A stretch of DNA of 64,000 nucleotides from Gryllotalpicola daejeonensis (GTDB lineage: Bacteria; Actinomycetota; Actinomycetes; Actinomycetales; Microbacteriaceae): contig NZ_BAABBV010000001.1 of NCBI RefSeq assembly GCF_039538145.1, positions 806,001 through 870,000 of the forward strand, written 5' to 3'. The position numbers and the translations under genes were made by a program. Below are positions 32,687-41,350 of the stretch, in pieces. Numbering within the stretch: the stretch's first letter is position 1; every line of letters starts with the position of its first letter. The notes under the pieces were generated by a model. It searched no databases. It was not told where the DNA came from and worked only from the letters and a program-made list of their open reading frames with translations.

Positions 32687-33337
32687 TCAGTCAGCGGCTC
32701 GGAAACCCGAGCCCAGTCGGCTGAACAGGTCGCCGACGAGGCGATCCCACGCAGCGAGCGACCGCGCGCCGAGGGACGCCCCGGTCTGCGCGACCCAGCG
32801 GTCGGCGATCACGACGACGCCGGCCATGACGGCGCCGAACATGATCTCGACGTCGAGCGGGTCGGCGCCGCCGCTGCGCCGCGCGATCTTCTCGACGGAG
32901 TCGCGCGCGATGCGGTTGAACGCGATCTGCTTCAGTGCGTCGGCGCGTGCCGCCGCCGCGGGCGTCGTGTCCGGCCCGCCGAGGATCGTCACGATCGCAT
33001 TGATGGCGCGGGCGAGCTCGGGCGAGCGCATGGCCGTCTCGAACGTGCCGAAGAGAAACGCAGAATCGATGGCGGATGCCTCATCGCTGCCGATCCGCGC
33101 CACAAGGTCGTCCACCACGACGGCCAACAGCTCGGTGCACAGCGTGATGAGGATGTCGTCGACGGTGGCGAAGTGGTTGAAGATCGTGCGGCGCGAGACA
33201 TCCGCTCGCTCCGCCAACTCGTCCACGCTGAAACCGGGGCCGCCCTGCTCGGCGATCAGCTCGCGGGCCGCGTCGAGGATCGCCGTGCGGTGCCGCGCCT
33301 TCGCGGCGGTGCGCCGATCCGCTTGCTCGAGAACCAT
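32687..33337 (-). CDS. TetR/AcrR family transcriptional regulator
   Basis: A 216-residue repressor. The N-terminal HTH (about 18-62) reads AILDAARELIAEQG and VDELAERADVSRRTIFNHFATVDDIL. The C-terminal ligand domain is divergent, as usual. It precedes and is co-directional with the MMPL exporter. A 26-nt palindrome starts 8 nt upstream of its ATG, so autorepression and control of the exporter by a ligand are likely. Confidence 0.92.
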   Translation of the reverse strand: MVLEQADRRTAAKARHRTAILDAARELIAEQGGPGFSVDELAERADVSRRTIFNHFATVDDILITLCTELLAVVVDDLVARIGSDEASAIDSAFLFGTFETAMRSPELARAINAIVTILGGPDTTPAAAARADALKQIAFNRIARDSVEKIARRSGGADPLDVEIMFGAVMAGVVVIADRWVAQTGASLGARSLAAWDRLVGDLFSRLGSGFRAAD

Positions 33338-33344
33338 GTTCTTA

Positions 33345-33370
33345 CACTAAGTGCGTCGTTGCACTCAGTG
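33345..33370. promoter_or_regulatory. Probable TetR operator
   Basis: CACTAAGTGC-N6-GCACTCAGTG is an inverted repeat with 10-bp arms and one mismatch, immediately upstream of the tetR gene. Its place and symmetry suit a TetR-type dimer or pair of dimers covering the promoter of the tetR-mmpL unit. Confidence 0.7.
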
Positions 33371-33482
33371 CAGATTCATGGTGCGGATTGCCAGCGAGCG
33401 CAGGCCGATATCGTCGCCGCCCCTCCTTGGAACGATGCAAACGTATTCCTCAACGCCCGAAGGCGGCGTATTCTCTGACCCC

Positions 33483-33617
33483 ATGACGACGACGACTGAG
33501 ACCCACATGACGACGTCGACCTGCCCGATCTGCGGCGATGGCCTGCGTCGGTCCGACGCGGCACTGAGGTGCGACACCTGCGAGCTCGACTACGAGCCGG
33601 ACCGCGCCGACACCTAG
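33483..33617 (+). CDS. Zinc-ribbon microprotein
   Basis: A 44-residue protein with CPICG (14-18) and CDTC (30-33), a four-cysteine zinc-ribbon-like arrangement, in an otherwise acidic chain. The start is favoured by TATTCT at 33469-33474, 8 nt before the ATG, which would give a leaderless mRNA. A strong terminator follows. The function is unknown. Conservation would settle whether it is real; the paired CxxC motifs and the flanking signals argue that it is. Confidence 0.6.
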   Translation: MTTTTETHMTTSTCPICGDGLRRSDAALRCDTCELDYEPDRADT

Positions 33618-33645
33618 CGTGGGCCCGCACAGCAGCCGGATACAC

Positions 33646-33675
33646 GAAAGCCCCCGACCGAAGCCGGGGGCTTTC
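33646..33675. terminator. Bidirectional terminator
   Basis: GAAAGCCCCCG (33646-33656) pairs perfectly with CGGGGGCTTTC (33665-33675) around an 8-nt loop. It sits between the zinc-ribbon gene (+) and the tRNA-Glu gene (-) and suits both. Confidence 0.85.
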
Positions 33676-33680
33676 CGATG

Positions 33681-33753
33681 TGACCCCAGCGGGATTTGAA
33701 CCCGCGTTACCGCCGTGAGAGGGCGACGTCCTAGGCCGCTAAACGATGGGGCC
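33681..33753 (-). tRNA. tRNA-Glu(CTC)
   Basis: A 73-nt cloverleaf. The acceptor stem GGCCCCA/TGGGGTC has A as discriminator. The anticodon loop CTCTCAC gives anticodon CTC, reading GAG. The T-loop is GTTCAAATC with a GCGGG/CCCGC stem. CCA is not encoded. The layout matches tRNA-Glu of other bacteria. Confidence 0.96.
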
Positions 33754-33833
33754 GGACTTGCTGCGCCAGCGGCGCAACGGGTTCTACTTTACATGGCGCC
33801 GGCGGGCTCACAAAATCGAGCGGACGAGCGCCG

Positions 33834-34760
33834 CTACCTCAGCAGCCGCACCGCGCCGGGCACGACGGTGACCTCCACAGGCAGCGGCCCGATGCGCTCG
33901 CCGTCGGCGTATGCAACAACCGCGGGTGCCTCGATGCGGACGCTGCGCACCTTCTCGAGGTGGACCTCCGGCTCGTTCGTGTGCTCGCCCCTGAACACCT
34001 TGGGGAAGATGCGCAGGAACCTCGGCCGGGACATCCGATCCACCACGAACAGATCGAGCAGCCCGTCGTCCATCGCGGCGCTCGGCGCGATCTTCATGCC
34101 CCCGCCGATCGAGGTGTGGTTCGCAACCGCGACGAGCATGGCGTCGAACTCGCGCTGCTGCCCGTCGACGACGACGCGGTAGTGCGGCGCGCGAAACGTC
34201 AGCAGCTCGCGCACGACGGCGATCGTGTAGCGCCGCTCGCTGTTGGGCCACGACATGAAGTTCGCACGCTCGTTGACGGCGGCGTCGAAGCCGGCGGAGA
34301 GCGCACCGAGCATCCAGGTCGTGTGGACGCCGTGCACCACGCGGCCCGCATCGACCACAGCCGGCTCGCTCTCGAGCGCCGTCACGATCAGGGCAGCGGC
34401 GGCGGCAGGGTCGCCGAGGGGCATCCCGATGTTCCGGGCGGTGTCGTTGCCCGTTCCGACCGGCACGACGCCCAGGGGGATCCCGGTCTCGGCCACCGCG
34501 TTCACTCCGAGGCTCACCATGCCGTCGCCGCCGACGACGATGAGCGCTGCGCTCTCAGGCGCGGTCACCGCGCGCACCTCGCGCTCGACTTCGCGCCGCA
34601 GCAGCTCGTAGTTCGGCTGGCGAACCTCGATGACGGTGTGACCCGCCGCGGCCAGCGCTTCGGCGGCGGCGGCGCCCGCGCCGTGATGGCGCCCGAAGGC
34701 TGCGGTCGGATTGATCGCGACGATCAGTCGCCTGGGTCGCTTCGTTGGGCTCGGCGGCAT
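33834..34760 (-). CDS. Diacylglycerol kinase family lipid kinase
   Basis: A 308-residue lipid kinase of the DagK/YegS type, expected to phosphorylate diacylglycerol or a related lipid at the membrane. The nucleotide-binding loop is INPTAAFGR near the N terminus, with VVGGDGMVSLG near 76-86 and the conserved VGTGNDTARNI near 100-110. The C-terminal beta domain holds MDDGLLDLFVV. It is divergent from the MBL-fold gene with a 39-nt gap. Confidence 0.92.
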   Translation of the reverse strand: MPPSPTKRPRRLIVAINPTAAFGRHHGAGAAAAEALAAAGHTVIEVRQPNYELLRREVEREVRAVTAPESAALIVVGGDGMVSLGVNAVAETGIPLGVVPVGTGNDTARNIGMPLGDPAAAAALIVTALESEPAVVDAGRVVHGVHTTWMLGALSAGFDAAVNERANFMSWPNSERRYTIAVVRELLTFRAPHYRVVVDGQQREFDAMLVAVANHTSIGGGMKIAPSAAMDDGLLDLFVVDRMSRPRFLRIFPKVFRGEHTNEPEVHLEKVRSVRIEAPAVVAYADGERIGPLPVEVTVVPGAVRLLR

Positions 34761-34799
34761 GAGTCACCATCTTCCGGCACAGCGCCATAGCCTGGCAAC

Positions 34800-35441
34800 A
34801 TGCGCATCACAAAGCTGGAACATGCCGCGTTCGTCCTCGAGAAGGACGGCGCGAAGCTCGTCGTCGACCCGGGCAACTTCGCCCGCCCGCTGCCCGACGC
34901 GACCGGAGTCGCCGCAATCGTGATCACCCACGAGCACGCCGACCACTGGGACGCGCCGCACCTGCAGGCGGTGCTCGAGGCGAACCCCGCCGTGCCGATC
35001 TATGGCCCGCAGGGCGTCAAGGATGCCGCGCAGGGCTTCGATGTGACGGTGGTCGCACCCGGCGATTCGGTCGTCGCCGGCCCCTTCGAGCTCGAGTTCT
35101 TCGGCGGCCGTCACGCCGAGATCCACTCCTCGATCCCGATCGTCGACAACGTCGGCGTCTCGATCGACGGCGGCGCGGTGTACTACCCCGGCGACTCCTT
35201 CACCGTGCCCGAGGGTGTCGAGGTCGACGTGCTCGCGGCGCCGTCGAGCGCCCCGTGGCTGAAGGTCGGCGAGGCGATGGACTTCGTGCTCGCCGTGAAG
35301 CCCCGCCGCGCGTTCCCGACGCACGAGATGATCAACTCCGAGCCGGGCAAGGCGATGGCCAAGGCCCGCATCGAGTGGGCCGCTCAGCAGAACGGCGGAA
35401 CGCTGCTCGACCTGACGGCGGGCGACTCCGCCGAGCTCTGA
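34800..35441 (+). CDS. MBL-fold metal-dependent hydrolase
   Basis: A 213-residue metallo-beta-lactamase-fold protein of the UlaG-like kind. THEHADHWD (about 43-51) is the HxHxDH metal motif. Further likely ligands are His in GGRHAEIHS, Asp in YYPGDSF and His in FPTHEM. The substrate is unknown. The ATG at 34800 follows TAGCCT by 6 nt, so it is probably leaderless. The last 58 nt overlap the convergent FAD-binding protein gene. Confidence 0.9.
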   Translation: MRITKLEHAAFVLEKDGAKLVVDPGNFARPLPDATGVAAIVITHEHADHWDAPHLQAVLEANPAVPIYGPQGVKDAAQGFDVTVVAPGDSVVAGPFELEFFGGRHAEIHSSIPIVDNVGVSIDGGAVYYPGDSFTVPEGVEVDVLAAPSSAPWLKVGEAMDFVLAVKPRRAFPTHEMINSEPGKAMAKARIEWAAQQNGGTLLDLTAGDSAEL

Positions 35442-37276
35442 GCCTCGGCGAGCTCGTCGAGCAGCCGAAGCACGGCGCGCGCGACCCGGTCGTTCTCACG
35501 GAAGCTCATGGCATCCGTGAGCGGCCGGGCGAACGCGCCGGCGTTCGGCGCCGAGGTGAACGGCCCGATGGCAAAGCGCGCGGCATGCGGCTCGCCGTCA
35601 GGGCCGATGAGGCGCGAGTCGTCCGGGTGCACGGTGAGGAGAGGGGCGACGGATGCCTGCCCGGCGGCATCTCGCAGCGCGGGGTTCTCACTGGCGTGCG
35701 CCGCTTCCTCAGGAAGCCACGCGTCGACCAGATAGCGCGACACGAGCTCGCCAGGGACGGAGGGGCTCGACGCGCGGAACACGCCGGCCGAGGCATCCGC
35801 TCGCACCTCGAGCTCAGCCCCCAGAAAACGCACGACGCCCGCTTCGGCGAGCGCGAGCAGCTCCTCGAGCCGGTGCACCGGCGGCCCAGAGGCGACGTAG
35901 CTGAAGAAGGCTTTGAACCACGGCGGCACCTCGATGCCCGAGCCGCCGATGGCGAAGAACGCGAACAGCAGCGAGGTGAAGAAGCCGAGCGTCGCCGAGT
36001 GCTCTGCGGCGGTGCGCCGGTGCACGTCATCGACGATGTAGTCGATCAGATGGCGCTGCAGCGCATCATGATCGGCGAACTCGAGACCGGCGAGCGGACG
36101 GTCGAAGGCCGTGAGATCAAGCGCATCGGCGGGGTCGACGAGTGCGTCGGCGACCAGGGCGCGCAGCTCGTCCGACCAGGGGTCGAGCGTGGCGAACCGC
36201 TCGAGGAACTCACCCCACGGCATCCGCACCCGCTCAGGGTGGCCGAGGAACAGCTCGTGGTAGTACCCGTGCAGCGCCTCCTGCGCGAGTAGCGGCCAGA
36301 CGTCTGCCGCGAAGTCGGCGCCACGCGCGCCGAGCTCCGCCGCGATCTCGCGCGTGAAGAACCGCTGCTCGGGCCGCGGCGCCACCAGCTGCGAGGTGAC
36401 CTTCGAGTGATACGGCACGCCGCGCCGCGACCCGAGGTGCAGCCGCGGCTCGTTGCCGCTCGGCAGGTAGCGCAGGCCGCCGGGCGCCGCGTTGTCGGGC
36501 TCGAAGCGGCCGCCGCGGCCGAGCGTGAGCAGCACGACGAGGTCGATGGCCGCGAGCCCCATGCCGCGCACGATGACCTCGGCCCCCGGCGGAAGCCCGT
36601 CGAGGTCGGCGTCGGCGGTGAACGCCGGCGCGAGGTAATACGCGTCGTGCTCGCGCGCGAAGCGGTCGAGTAGCTCGTGCTCACCGGCGAGCTGCGAGCC
36701 GTTGTGGCCCAGCGCGTACAGCACGGCGTCGGCCGCCAGGGTGGTGCCGTCTGCGAGGCCCACCCGCTGGTGGTCGCCGTCTTCGGCGACGGAGACGGCC
36801 GAGGTGCGCAGCCACTCGACCTCGACGCCCTCGGGCAGCCGGGCCAGCGTGCGGCGGTGGAACCAGTCGAGATAGAAGCTCTGCAGGCGGCGCGTCGGGA
36901 AGCTGGAGGGTCCCAGCGCCTCGAGCTCGGCGCGCACCGCATCGTCGTCGACGACCACGTCGAGCTCGCCCGCCCGGAACTGCTCCGCCCACTCCGACAG
37001 CGAGGGTCCGGGGGTGATCGGCCCCTCGACCGTGCACGAAGCATCCGTGAACATGGTCACGTCGGCGGCGAGCGAGTTCAGCTTGAGCAGCGGCGACTGG
37101 TCGTAGCGCCAGAGGCGACCGGGCCCCGGCTGATACGGATCGATGAGGACGATACGGATGCCTGCCGCCACGGCGCCCTGCCCGAGCTCACCTGCCCGCA
37201 GATTCTCGACGACGCGCTCGAGCCAGCCGACACCGCGTGGGCCGGCTCCGAGCACGGCGACGGTGAGCGGTGGCAT
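35384..37276 (-). CDS. FAD/NAD(P)-binding protein, probable sulfur-module component
   Basis: A 630-residue flavoprotein-like protein with an N-terminal Rossmann motif VAVLGAGPRGVGWLERV and a conserved segment around YDQSPLLKLNS and VTMFTDASC, as in the FAD_NAD_binding_9 family. A second nucleotide-binding part surrounds ADAVLYALGHNGSQLAG. Function is not established. It is divergent from an amino-acid-type ABC importer and near an LLM monooxygenase, an association seen in other actinobacteria. The ATG at 37276 is chosen from the fold start; 37288 is possible. Confidence 0.8.
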   Translation of the reverse strand: MPPLTVAVLGAGPRGVGWLERVVENLRAGELGQGAVAAGIRIVLIDPYQPGPGRLWRYDQSPLLKLNSLAADVTMFTDASCTVEGPITPGPSLSEWAEQFRAGELDVVVDDDAVRAELEALGPSSFPTRRLQSFYLDWFHRRTLARLPEGVEVEWLRTSAVSVAEDGDHQRVGLADGTTLAADAVLYALGHNGSQLAGEHELLDRFAREHDAYYLAPAFTADADLDGLPPGAEVIVRGMGLAAIDLVVLLTLGRGGRFEPDNAAPGGLRYLPSGNEPRLHLGSRRGVPYHSKVTSQLVAPRPEQRFFTREIAAELGARGADFAADVWPLLAQEALHGYYHELFLGHPERVRMPWGEFLERFATLDPWSDELRALVADALVDPADALDLTAFDRPLAGLEFADHDALQRHLIDYIVDDVHRRTAAEHSATLGFFTSLLFAFFAIGGSGIEVPPWFKAFFSYVASGPPVHRLEELLALAEAGVVRFLGAELEVRADASAGVFRASSPSVPGELVSRYLVDAWLPEEAAHASENPALRDAAGQASVAPLLTVHPDDSRLIGPDGEPHAARFAIGPFTSAPNAGAFARPLTDAMSFRENDRVARAVLRLLDELAEAQSSAESPAVRSSSVPPFC

Positions 37277-37318
37277 GACTGCCAGCATGCCCTGCGGCGC
37301 TCCGGGCGCCGGCCGCAT

Positions 37319-37343
37319 GTTGCGCTGTGTTGCGGCGGTTACG
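37319..37343 (+). promoter_or_regulatory. Three GTT[A/G]CG boxes between the FAD protein and ABC importer genes
   Basis: GTTGCG (37319), GTTGCG (37329) and GTTACG (37338) are spaced 9-10 nt, 43-67 nt before one start and 55-79 nt before the other. Comparable boxes lie at 19783 and 41351. It is a candidate activator site for the sulfur modules. Confidence 0.4.
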
Positions 37344-37397
37344 GGATGTTTCCCCGGCGTTTCCGCCTCGCGAAGCATCCGCATAGCGTGCCGAACC

Positions 37398-38309
37398 ATG
37401 ACCACCGCATCCCTTCGCTCCGGCGTCAGCGCGCCCGCGAGTCCGGAGCACCGCGCCCAGCTCGTGCCCGCCGCCGCGCTCACGCGGCGCGTGCAGCCGT
37501 TGCGGCGCCCCTGGCAGTGGGTCGCGACCGGCGTCGTGCTGCTGCTCGCGCTGAACTTCGGTCAGACGCTCTTCACGAACCCCGCGTGGGAGTGGAGCCG
37601 CGTCGGCCACTGGTTCTTCAACCCCGCGATTCTCACGGGCCTGACGATCACCCTCGAGGCGACCGCGATCAGCGCCGTGGTGAGCTTCGTCGGGGGCGTC
37701 ATCGTGGCTCTCGCCCGGCGCTCGCGCAACCGCGTGCTGAGCGGCGCCGCGTGGCTGTATATCTGGGTCTTCCGGTCGATTCCGCTGATCCTCGTGCTGG
37801 TGTTCCTGTACAACCTCGCCTCTCTCTACCCGAAGATCGGCGTCGGCATCCCCTTCGGCCCTCAGCTGCAGTTCTCGACGACGAACGTGCTCTCGGACTT
37901 GACGCTCGGCGTCGTGGGCCTCAGCCTCGCCGAGATCGCCTTCGCGGCCGAGATCGTGCGCTCGGGGCTCGTGGCGGTGGACCTCGGCCAGCACGAGGCG
38001 GCGAAGGCCCTCGGCATCCCCCGCTATCGCCAATTCACCCGCATCGTGCTGCCGCAGGCGCTGCGCACGATCGTGCCGGGCTACGTCAACCAGATCGTCG
38101 GGCTGCTCAAGTCCAGCTCGCTGCTGTTCTACGTGAGTGTGCTCGACCTGTTCGGCGTCGTGCAGAACCTTCAGTCGACCTACCCCAGCGAGGTCATCCC
38201 GCTGCTGGTGGTCGCGAGCGTCTGGTACCTGATCCTCACGAGCGCGATCGCCCTCGTGCAGTACTTCGTCGAGCGGTTCTACAACCGCGGCCTGAAGGGG
38301 GCACGATGA
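37398..38309 (+). CDS. Amino-acid-type ABC transporter permease
   Basis: A 303-residue permease of the polar amino acid (HisM/GlnP) family. An N-terminal cytosolic part is followed by five to six membrane segments. LTGLTITLEATAIS marks the family start and HEAAKALGIPRYRQFTRIVLPQA is the EAA loop. The ATG at 37398 follows CATAGCGT by about 9 nt. Its stop overlaps the ATPase gene start (ATGA). The substrate is unknown; cystine or another sulfur compound fits the surroundings. Confidence 0.92.
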   Translation: MTTASLRSGVSAPASPEHRAQLVPAAALTRRVQPLRRPWQWVATGVVLLLALNFGQTLFTNPAWEWSRVGHWFFNPAILTGLTITLEATAISAVVSFVGGVIVALARRSRNRVLSGAAWLYIWVFRSIPLILVLVFLYNLASLYPKIGVGIPFGPQLQFSTTNVLSDLTLGVVGLSLAEIAFAAEIVRSGLVAVDLGQHEAAKALGIPRYRQFTRIVLPQALRTIVPGYVNQIVGLLKSSSLLFYVSVLDLFGVVQNLQSTYPSEVIPLLVVASVWYLILTSAIALVQYFVERFYNRGLKGAR

Positions 38310-39079
38310 GCGCCACCTCGGCAGCGGCCGTGCAGATCGTCGGCGCGCACAAGTCCTTCGGCGACAAGAAGGTGCTGCGCGGCATCGACCTCTCGATCGA
38401 GCCCGGCACCGTCACCGCGATCCTCGGGCCGTCCGGCTCCGGCAAGTCGACGCTGCTGCGCGCGGTGAACCACCTCGAGAAGCTCGACGAGGGGTACGTC
38501 GCCGTCGACGGCGAGCTGATCGGCGTGCACCTCGTCGGCGACCGGCTCAAAGAGCTGCACGAGAAGCAGATCCTGCGCCAGCGCGCCCGCATCGGCTTCG
38601 TCTTCCAGAACTTCAACCTGTTCCCGCACCTGACGGTGATCGAGAACATCGTCGAGGCGCCGGTGGCGACCGGCAGGCTGCCGAAGGCGGCGGCGCGCGA
38701 ACGCGCCCTCGAACTGCTCGCGCAGGTGGGGCTCAGCGACAAGGCGGATGCCTTCCCTCGCCAGCTCTCCGGTGGCCAGCAACAGCGCGTCGCGATCGCC
38801 CGCGCGCTCGCCCTCGACCCCCAGCTGATCCTGTTCGACGAGCCCACCTCGGCGCTCGACCCCGAACTGGTCGGCGAGGTGCTCGCCGTGATCCGCCGGC
38901 TCGCCGAGACCGGGCGCACGCTCGTCGTCGTCACGCACGAGATCGGCTTCGCCCGAGAGGTCGCCGACCACGTCGTGTTCCTCGACGAGGGCGTGATCGT
39001 CGAGCAGGGCTCCCCCGGCGACGTGCTCGTGAATCCCACGCACGCCCGCACGCGCGACTTCCTGGCGCGTGTGCTCTGA
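38306..39079 (+). CDS. Amino-acid-type ABC transporter ATP-binding protein
   Basis: A 257-residue ATPase with Walker A GPSGSGKS near 40-47, Q-loop VFQNFNLFPH, signature LSGGQQQR near 155, Walker B LILFDEP, the D-loop SALD and the H-loop VVTHE. The NLFPHLTV segment is typical of polar amino acid importers. It is translationally coupled to the permease. Confidence 0.95.
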   Translation: MSATSAAAVQIVGAHKSFGDKKVLRGIDLSIEPGTVTAILGPSGSGKSTLLRAVNHLEKLDEGYVAVDGELIGVHLVGDRLKELHEKQILRQRARIGFVFQNFNLFPHLTVIENIVEAPVATGRLPKAAARERALELLAQVGLSDKADAFPRQLSGGQQQRVAIARALALDPQLILFDEPTSALDPELVGEVLAVIRRLAETGRTLVVVTHEIGFAREVADHVVFLDEGVIVEQGSPGDVLVNPTHARTRDFLARVL

Positions 39080-39115
39080 CCTGACCCTTCACCCCAACCA
39101 AGAGAAGAGAAACCC

Positions 39116-40126
39116 ATGACGACCCCCATCACCCGCCTGCGCCGCGCAGGCGCCGGGCTGCTGGTCGCCGGCGCGCTCATCGCGTCCGTCGCCGGCTGCG
39201 CCGCCAGCTCGGCCGACGCCAGCACCCAGAGCGCCAAGGGCACGGTCACCGTCGGAGCGCACAGCAACGGCGCCGCGAAAGAGACCACCATCGATGTCTC
39301 GACCGTTGCGAAGATCCGGGCCGAGCTCCCCGCGTCTGTGCGCAAGAGCGGCGAGCTGAAGATCGGCGTCGGCGCGCTGCCCGCGGGCTTCCCCCCGCTC
39401 GCCTTCACCGGCGACGACCAGAAGACCCTGACCGGCGCGGAGCCCGACCTCGGCCGCCTCGTCGCCGCCGTCTTCGGCCTCAAGCCCGTCGTCTCGAACG
39501 CCACGTGGGACAACCTGTTCGTCGGCATCGACACGGGCAAGACCGACATCGGCTTCTCGAACATCACCGACACCGAGCAGCGCAAAGAGAAGTACGACTT
39601 CGCCTCGTACCGCGACGACAACCTCGCGCTCGAGGTGCTCAAGAAGAGCACCTGGAAGTGGACCGGGCCCGACTCGCTCGACGGCAAGGTCGTCGCGGTC
39701 AGCGCGGGCACCAACCAGGAGAAGATCCTGCTCGAGTGGCAGAAGCAGCTAAGGAGTGAGGGCAAGAACTTCACCATCAAATACTTCGCCGACACCAACT
39801 CGACCTACCTCGCGCTCAGCTCGGGCAAGATCGACATCGACTTCGGACCGAACCCGTCGGCCGCCTACCACGACACGCAGACCGCCAAGACGGCGAACCC
39901 GACCCGCACCGAGGCGACCTACTCGGGCGCCGGCGCCAGCCTGCAGGGTCTGATCGCCGCGACGACCAAGAAGGGCAACGGGCTCGCCCAGCCGACCGTC
40001 GATGCGATCAACTACCTGATCGAAAACGGTCAGTATGCGAAGTGGCTCGCGGCCTACAACCTCTCGAACGAGGCCGTGCAGAAGTCCGAGCTGAACCCGC
40101 CGGGGCTGCCCATCACGAACGAGTAG
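39116..40126 (+). CDS. Substrate-binding lipoprotein of an amino-acid-type ABC transporter
   Basis: A 336-residue extracytoplasmic solute-binding protein (SBP_bac_3 type). The signal peptide ends in the lipobox VAGC with Cys at about 25, so it is lipid-anchored. The binding domain begins near KSGELKIGVGALPAGFPPLAF and contains DNLFVGIDTGKTDIGFSNI and DGKVVAVSAGTNQEK. An AGAGAAGAGA element precedes the ATG. It completes the importer with the two upstream genes. Confidence 0.93.
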   Translation: MTTPITRLRRAGAGLLVAGALIASVAGCAASSADASTQSAKGTVTVGAHSNGAAKETTIDVSTVAKIRAELPASVRKSGELKIGVGALPAGFPPLAFTGDDQKTLTGAEPDLGRLVAAVFGLKPVVSNATWDNLFVGIDTGKTDIGFSNITDTEQRKEKYDFASYRDDNLALEVLKKSTWKWTGPDSLDGKVVAVSAGTNQEKILLEWQKQLRSEGKNFTIKYFADTNSTYLALSSGKIDIDFGPNPSAAYHDTQTAKTANPTRTEATYSGAGASLQGLIAATTKKGNGLAQPTVDAINYLIENGQYAKWLAAYNLSNEAVQKSELNPPGLPITNE

Positions 40127-40144
40127 GGTTTTTTGCCCTCGCTT

Positions 40145-40200
40145 CTCGGGCTCAGGCATCAGTCCAGTGCGTATGCGCTGATCGGATGCCTGAGCCCGAG
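40145..40200. terminator. Probable bidirectional terminator (16-bp perfect stem)
   Basis: CTCGGGCTCAGGCATC (40145-40160) is the exact reverse complement of GATGCCTGAGCCCGAG (40185-40200), with a 24-nt loop. It lies after the binding-protein gene and overlaps the last codons of the convergent LLM gene. Confidence 0.6.
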
Positions 40201-41310
40201 GTGTTCCCGCAGGGTGCGACCCGCGTATGCGCTGCGGAACACGCCCCGCGCGACGAGCTCGGGAACAACCAGCTCGGCGAACGCCTCGAGCTGCGCCGGC
40301 ATCCACGCCGAGAGGATCTGGAAGCCGTCGACGGCCCCCGACCGGAACCACGCTTCCAGTCGGGCAGCCACCGCGGGGCCGTCGCCGACGAGCAGGGAGG
40401 GCACGCGGGCGCGGGTGCCTGGGGCGACGAGGGCGAGCAGCTCGCTGGCCAGCGCTTCCGCCTTCTCGGGCGTCTCAGCGACGACCGGCAGCACCGGGAT
40501 CACCAGCGCCGGCGCGTCGAGCGGGTCACGGCCCGCTGCGAGCGCCGCGGCGCGCAGGCCCGCGCGGTAGTCGAACGCCTGCGCGGCATCCTCGAAATCC
40601 GCGATCGCCACGTTTCCGCGCGTCGCCACCAGCTCGTGCGCGCGCGGCGAGGTGCCCGTGTGGGTGATCGGCACGGCGCCCTGCACGGGCCGCAGCGCAT
40701 TCAGCGGGCCGGCGGTCTGCACGAAGCGGCCGTAGTAGTCGGCCGGGTGCACGCGGCCCGGCTCGGCCAGTTGGCCGGCCGAGGCATCCGCGATGAATGC
40801 GTCGTCATCCCAGCTGTCCCACAGGCGTCGCAGCGCGTCGACGAACTCGAAGGCGCGGTCGTAGGCGTTCAGGCGGTCCCACTCGACGTCCTTGCCGTAG
40901 TTCGCGGCAGCGGGCGCGTTCGCGCCGACGTGCAGGTTGAGACCGAGCCGGCCGCCCGAGAGCAGATCGATCGATGCCGTCTGCCGGGCGATCGAGTACA
41001 CCTCGCTGTAGGTGGTGTTGATGCTCGTCAGCAACCCGATGCGGCGCGTGGATGCCGCGAGGAACGCCACCGCGCTCAGGGGGTCGACCCTGGCCAGCAG
41101 GTGCGGCGCGGTCGTCTCGAGCTCAGGCCCGGTCGAGAGCCAGTCGCCGAAGTACAGGTAGTCGAAACCGGCCCGCTCGGCGATCTTCGCAGCCTTCACG
41201 AGCACCTGGGGTTCGCGGCGGGGCAGGCGCTCAGCGCCGGGCATCCGCCACCCGGAGGGGAACGCGCCGAGGGCACGGAACGCCGCGCCGAGGATCATGT
41301 GCTCGCCCAT
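40159..41310 (-). CDS. LLM class flavin-dependent oxidoreductase
   Basis: A 383-residue luciferase-like monooxygenase. The blocks ERAGFDYLYFGDW, STRRIGLLTSINTTYSEVYSIARQTASIDLLSGGRLGLNLHVG and YDRAFEFVDALRRLWDSW are those of the FMNH2-dependent group that attacks C-S and C-N bonds. The C-terminal TLREHLGLRHP matches the 16459 protein. Its start follows CATAGCGT by 8 nt, with two GTTACG boxes further upstream. It probably oxidises the compound imported by the adjacent transporter. Confidence 0.9.
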   Translation of the reverse strand: MGEHMILGAAFRALGAFPSGWRMPGAERLPRREPQVLVKAAKIAERAGFDYLYFGDWLSTGPELETTAPHLLARVDPLSAVAFLAASTRRIGLLTSINTTYSEVYSIARQTASIDLLSGGRLGLNLHVGANAPAAANYGKDVEWDRLNAYDRAFEFVDALRRLWDSWDDDAFIADASAGQLAEPGRVHPADYYGRFVQTAGPLNALRPVQGAVPITHTGTSPRAHELVATRGNVAIADFEDAAQAFDYRAGLRAAALAAGRDPLDAPALVIPVLPVVAETPEKAEALASELLALVAPGTRARVPSLLVGDGPAVAARLEAWFRSGAVDGFQILSAWMPAQLEAFAELVVPELVARGVFRSAYAGRTLREHLGLRHPISAYALD

Positions 41311-41350
41311 GCCTCGACGCTATGGCGGTGCCGCGCGCCGCCGCTCGCGT

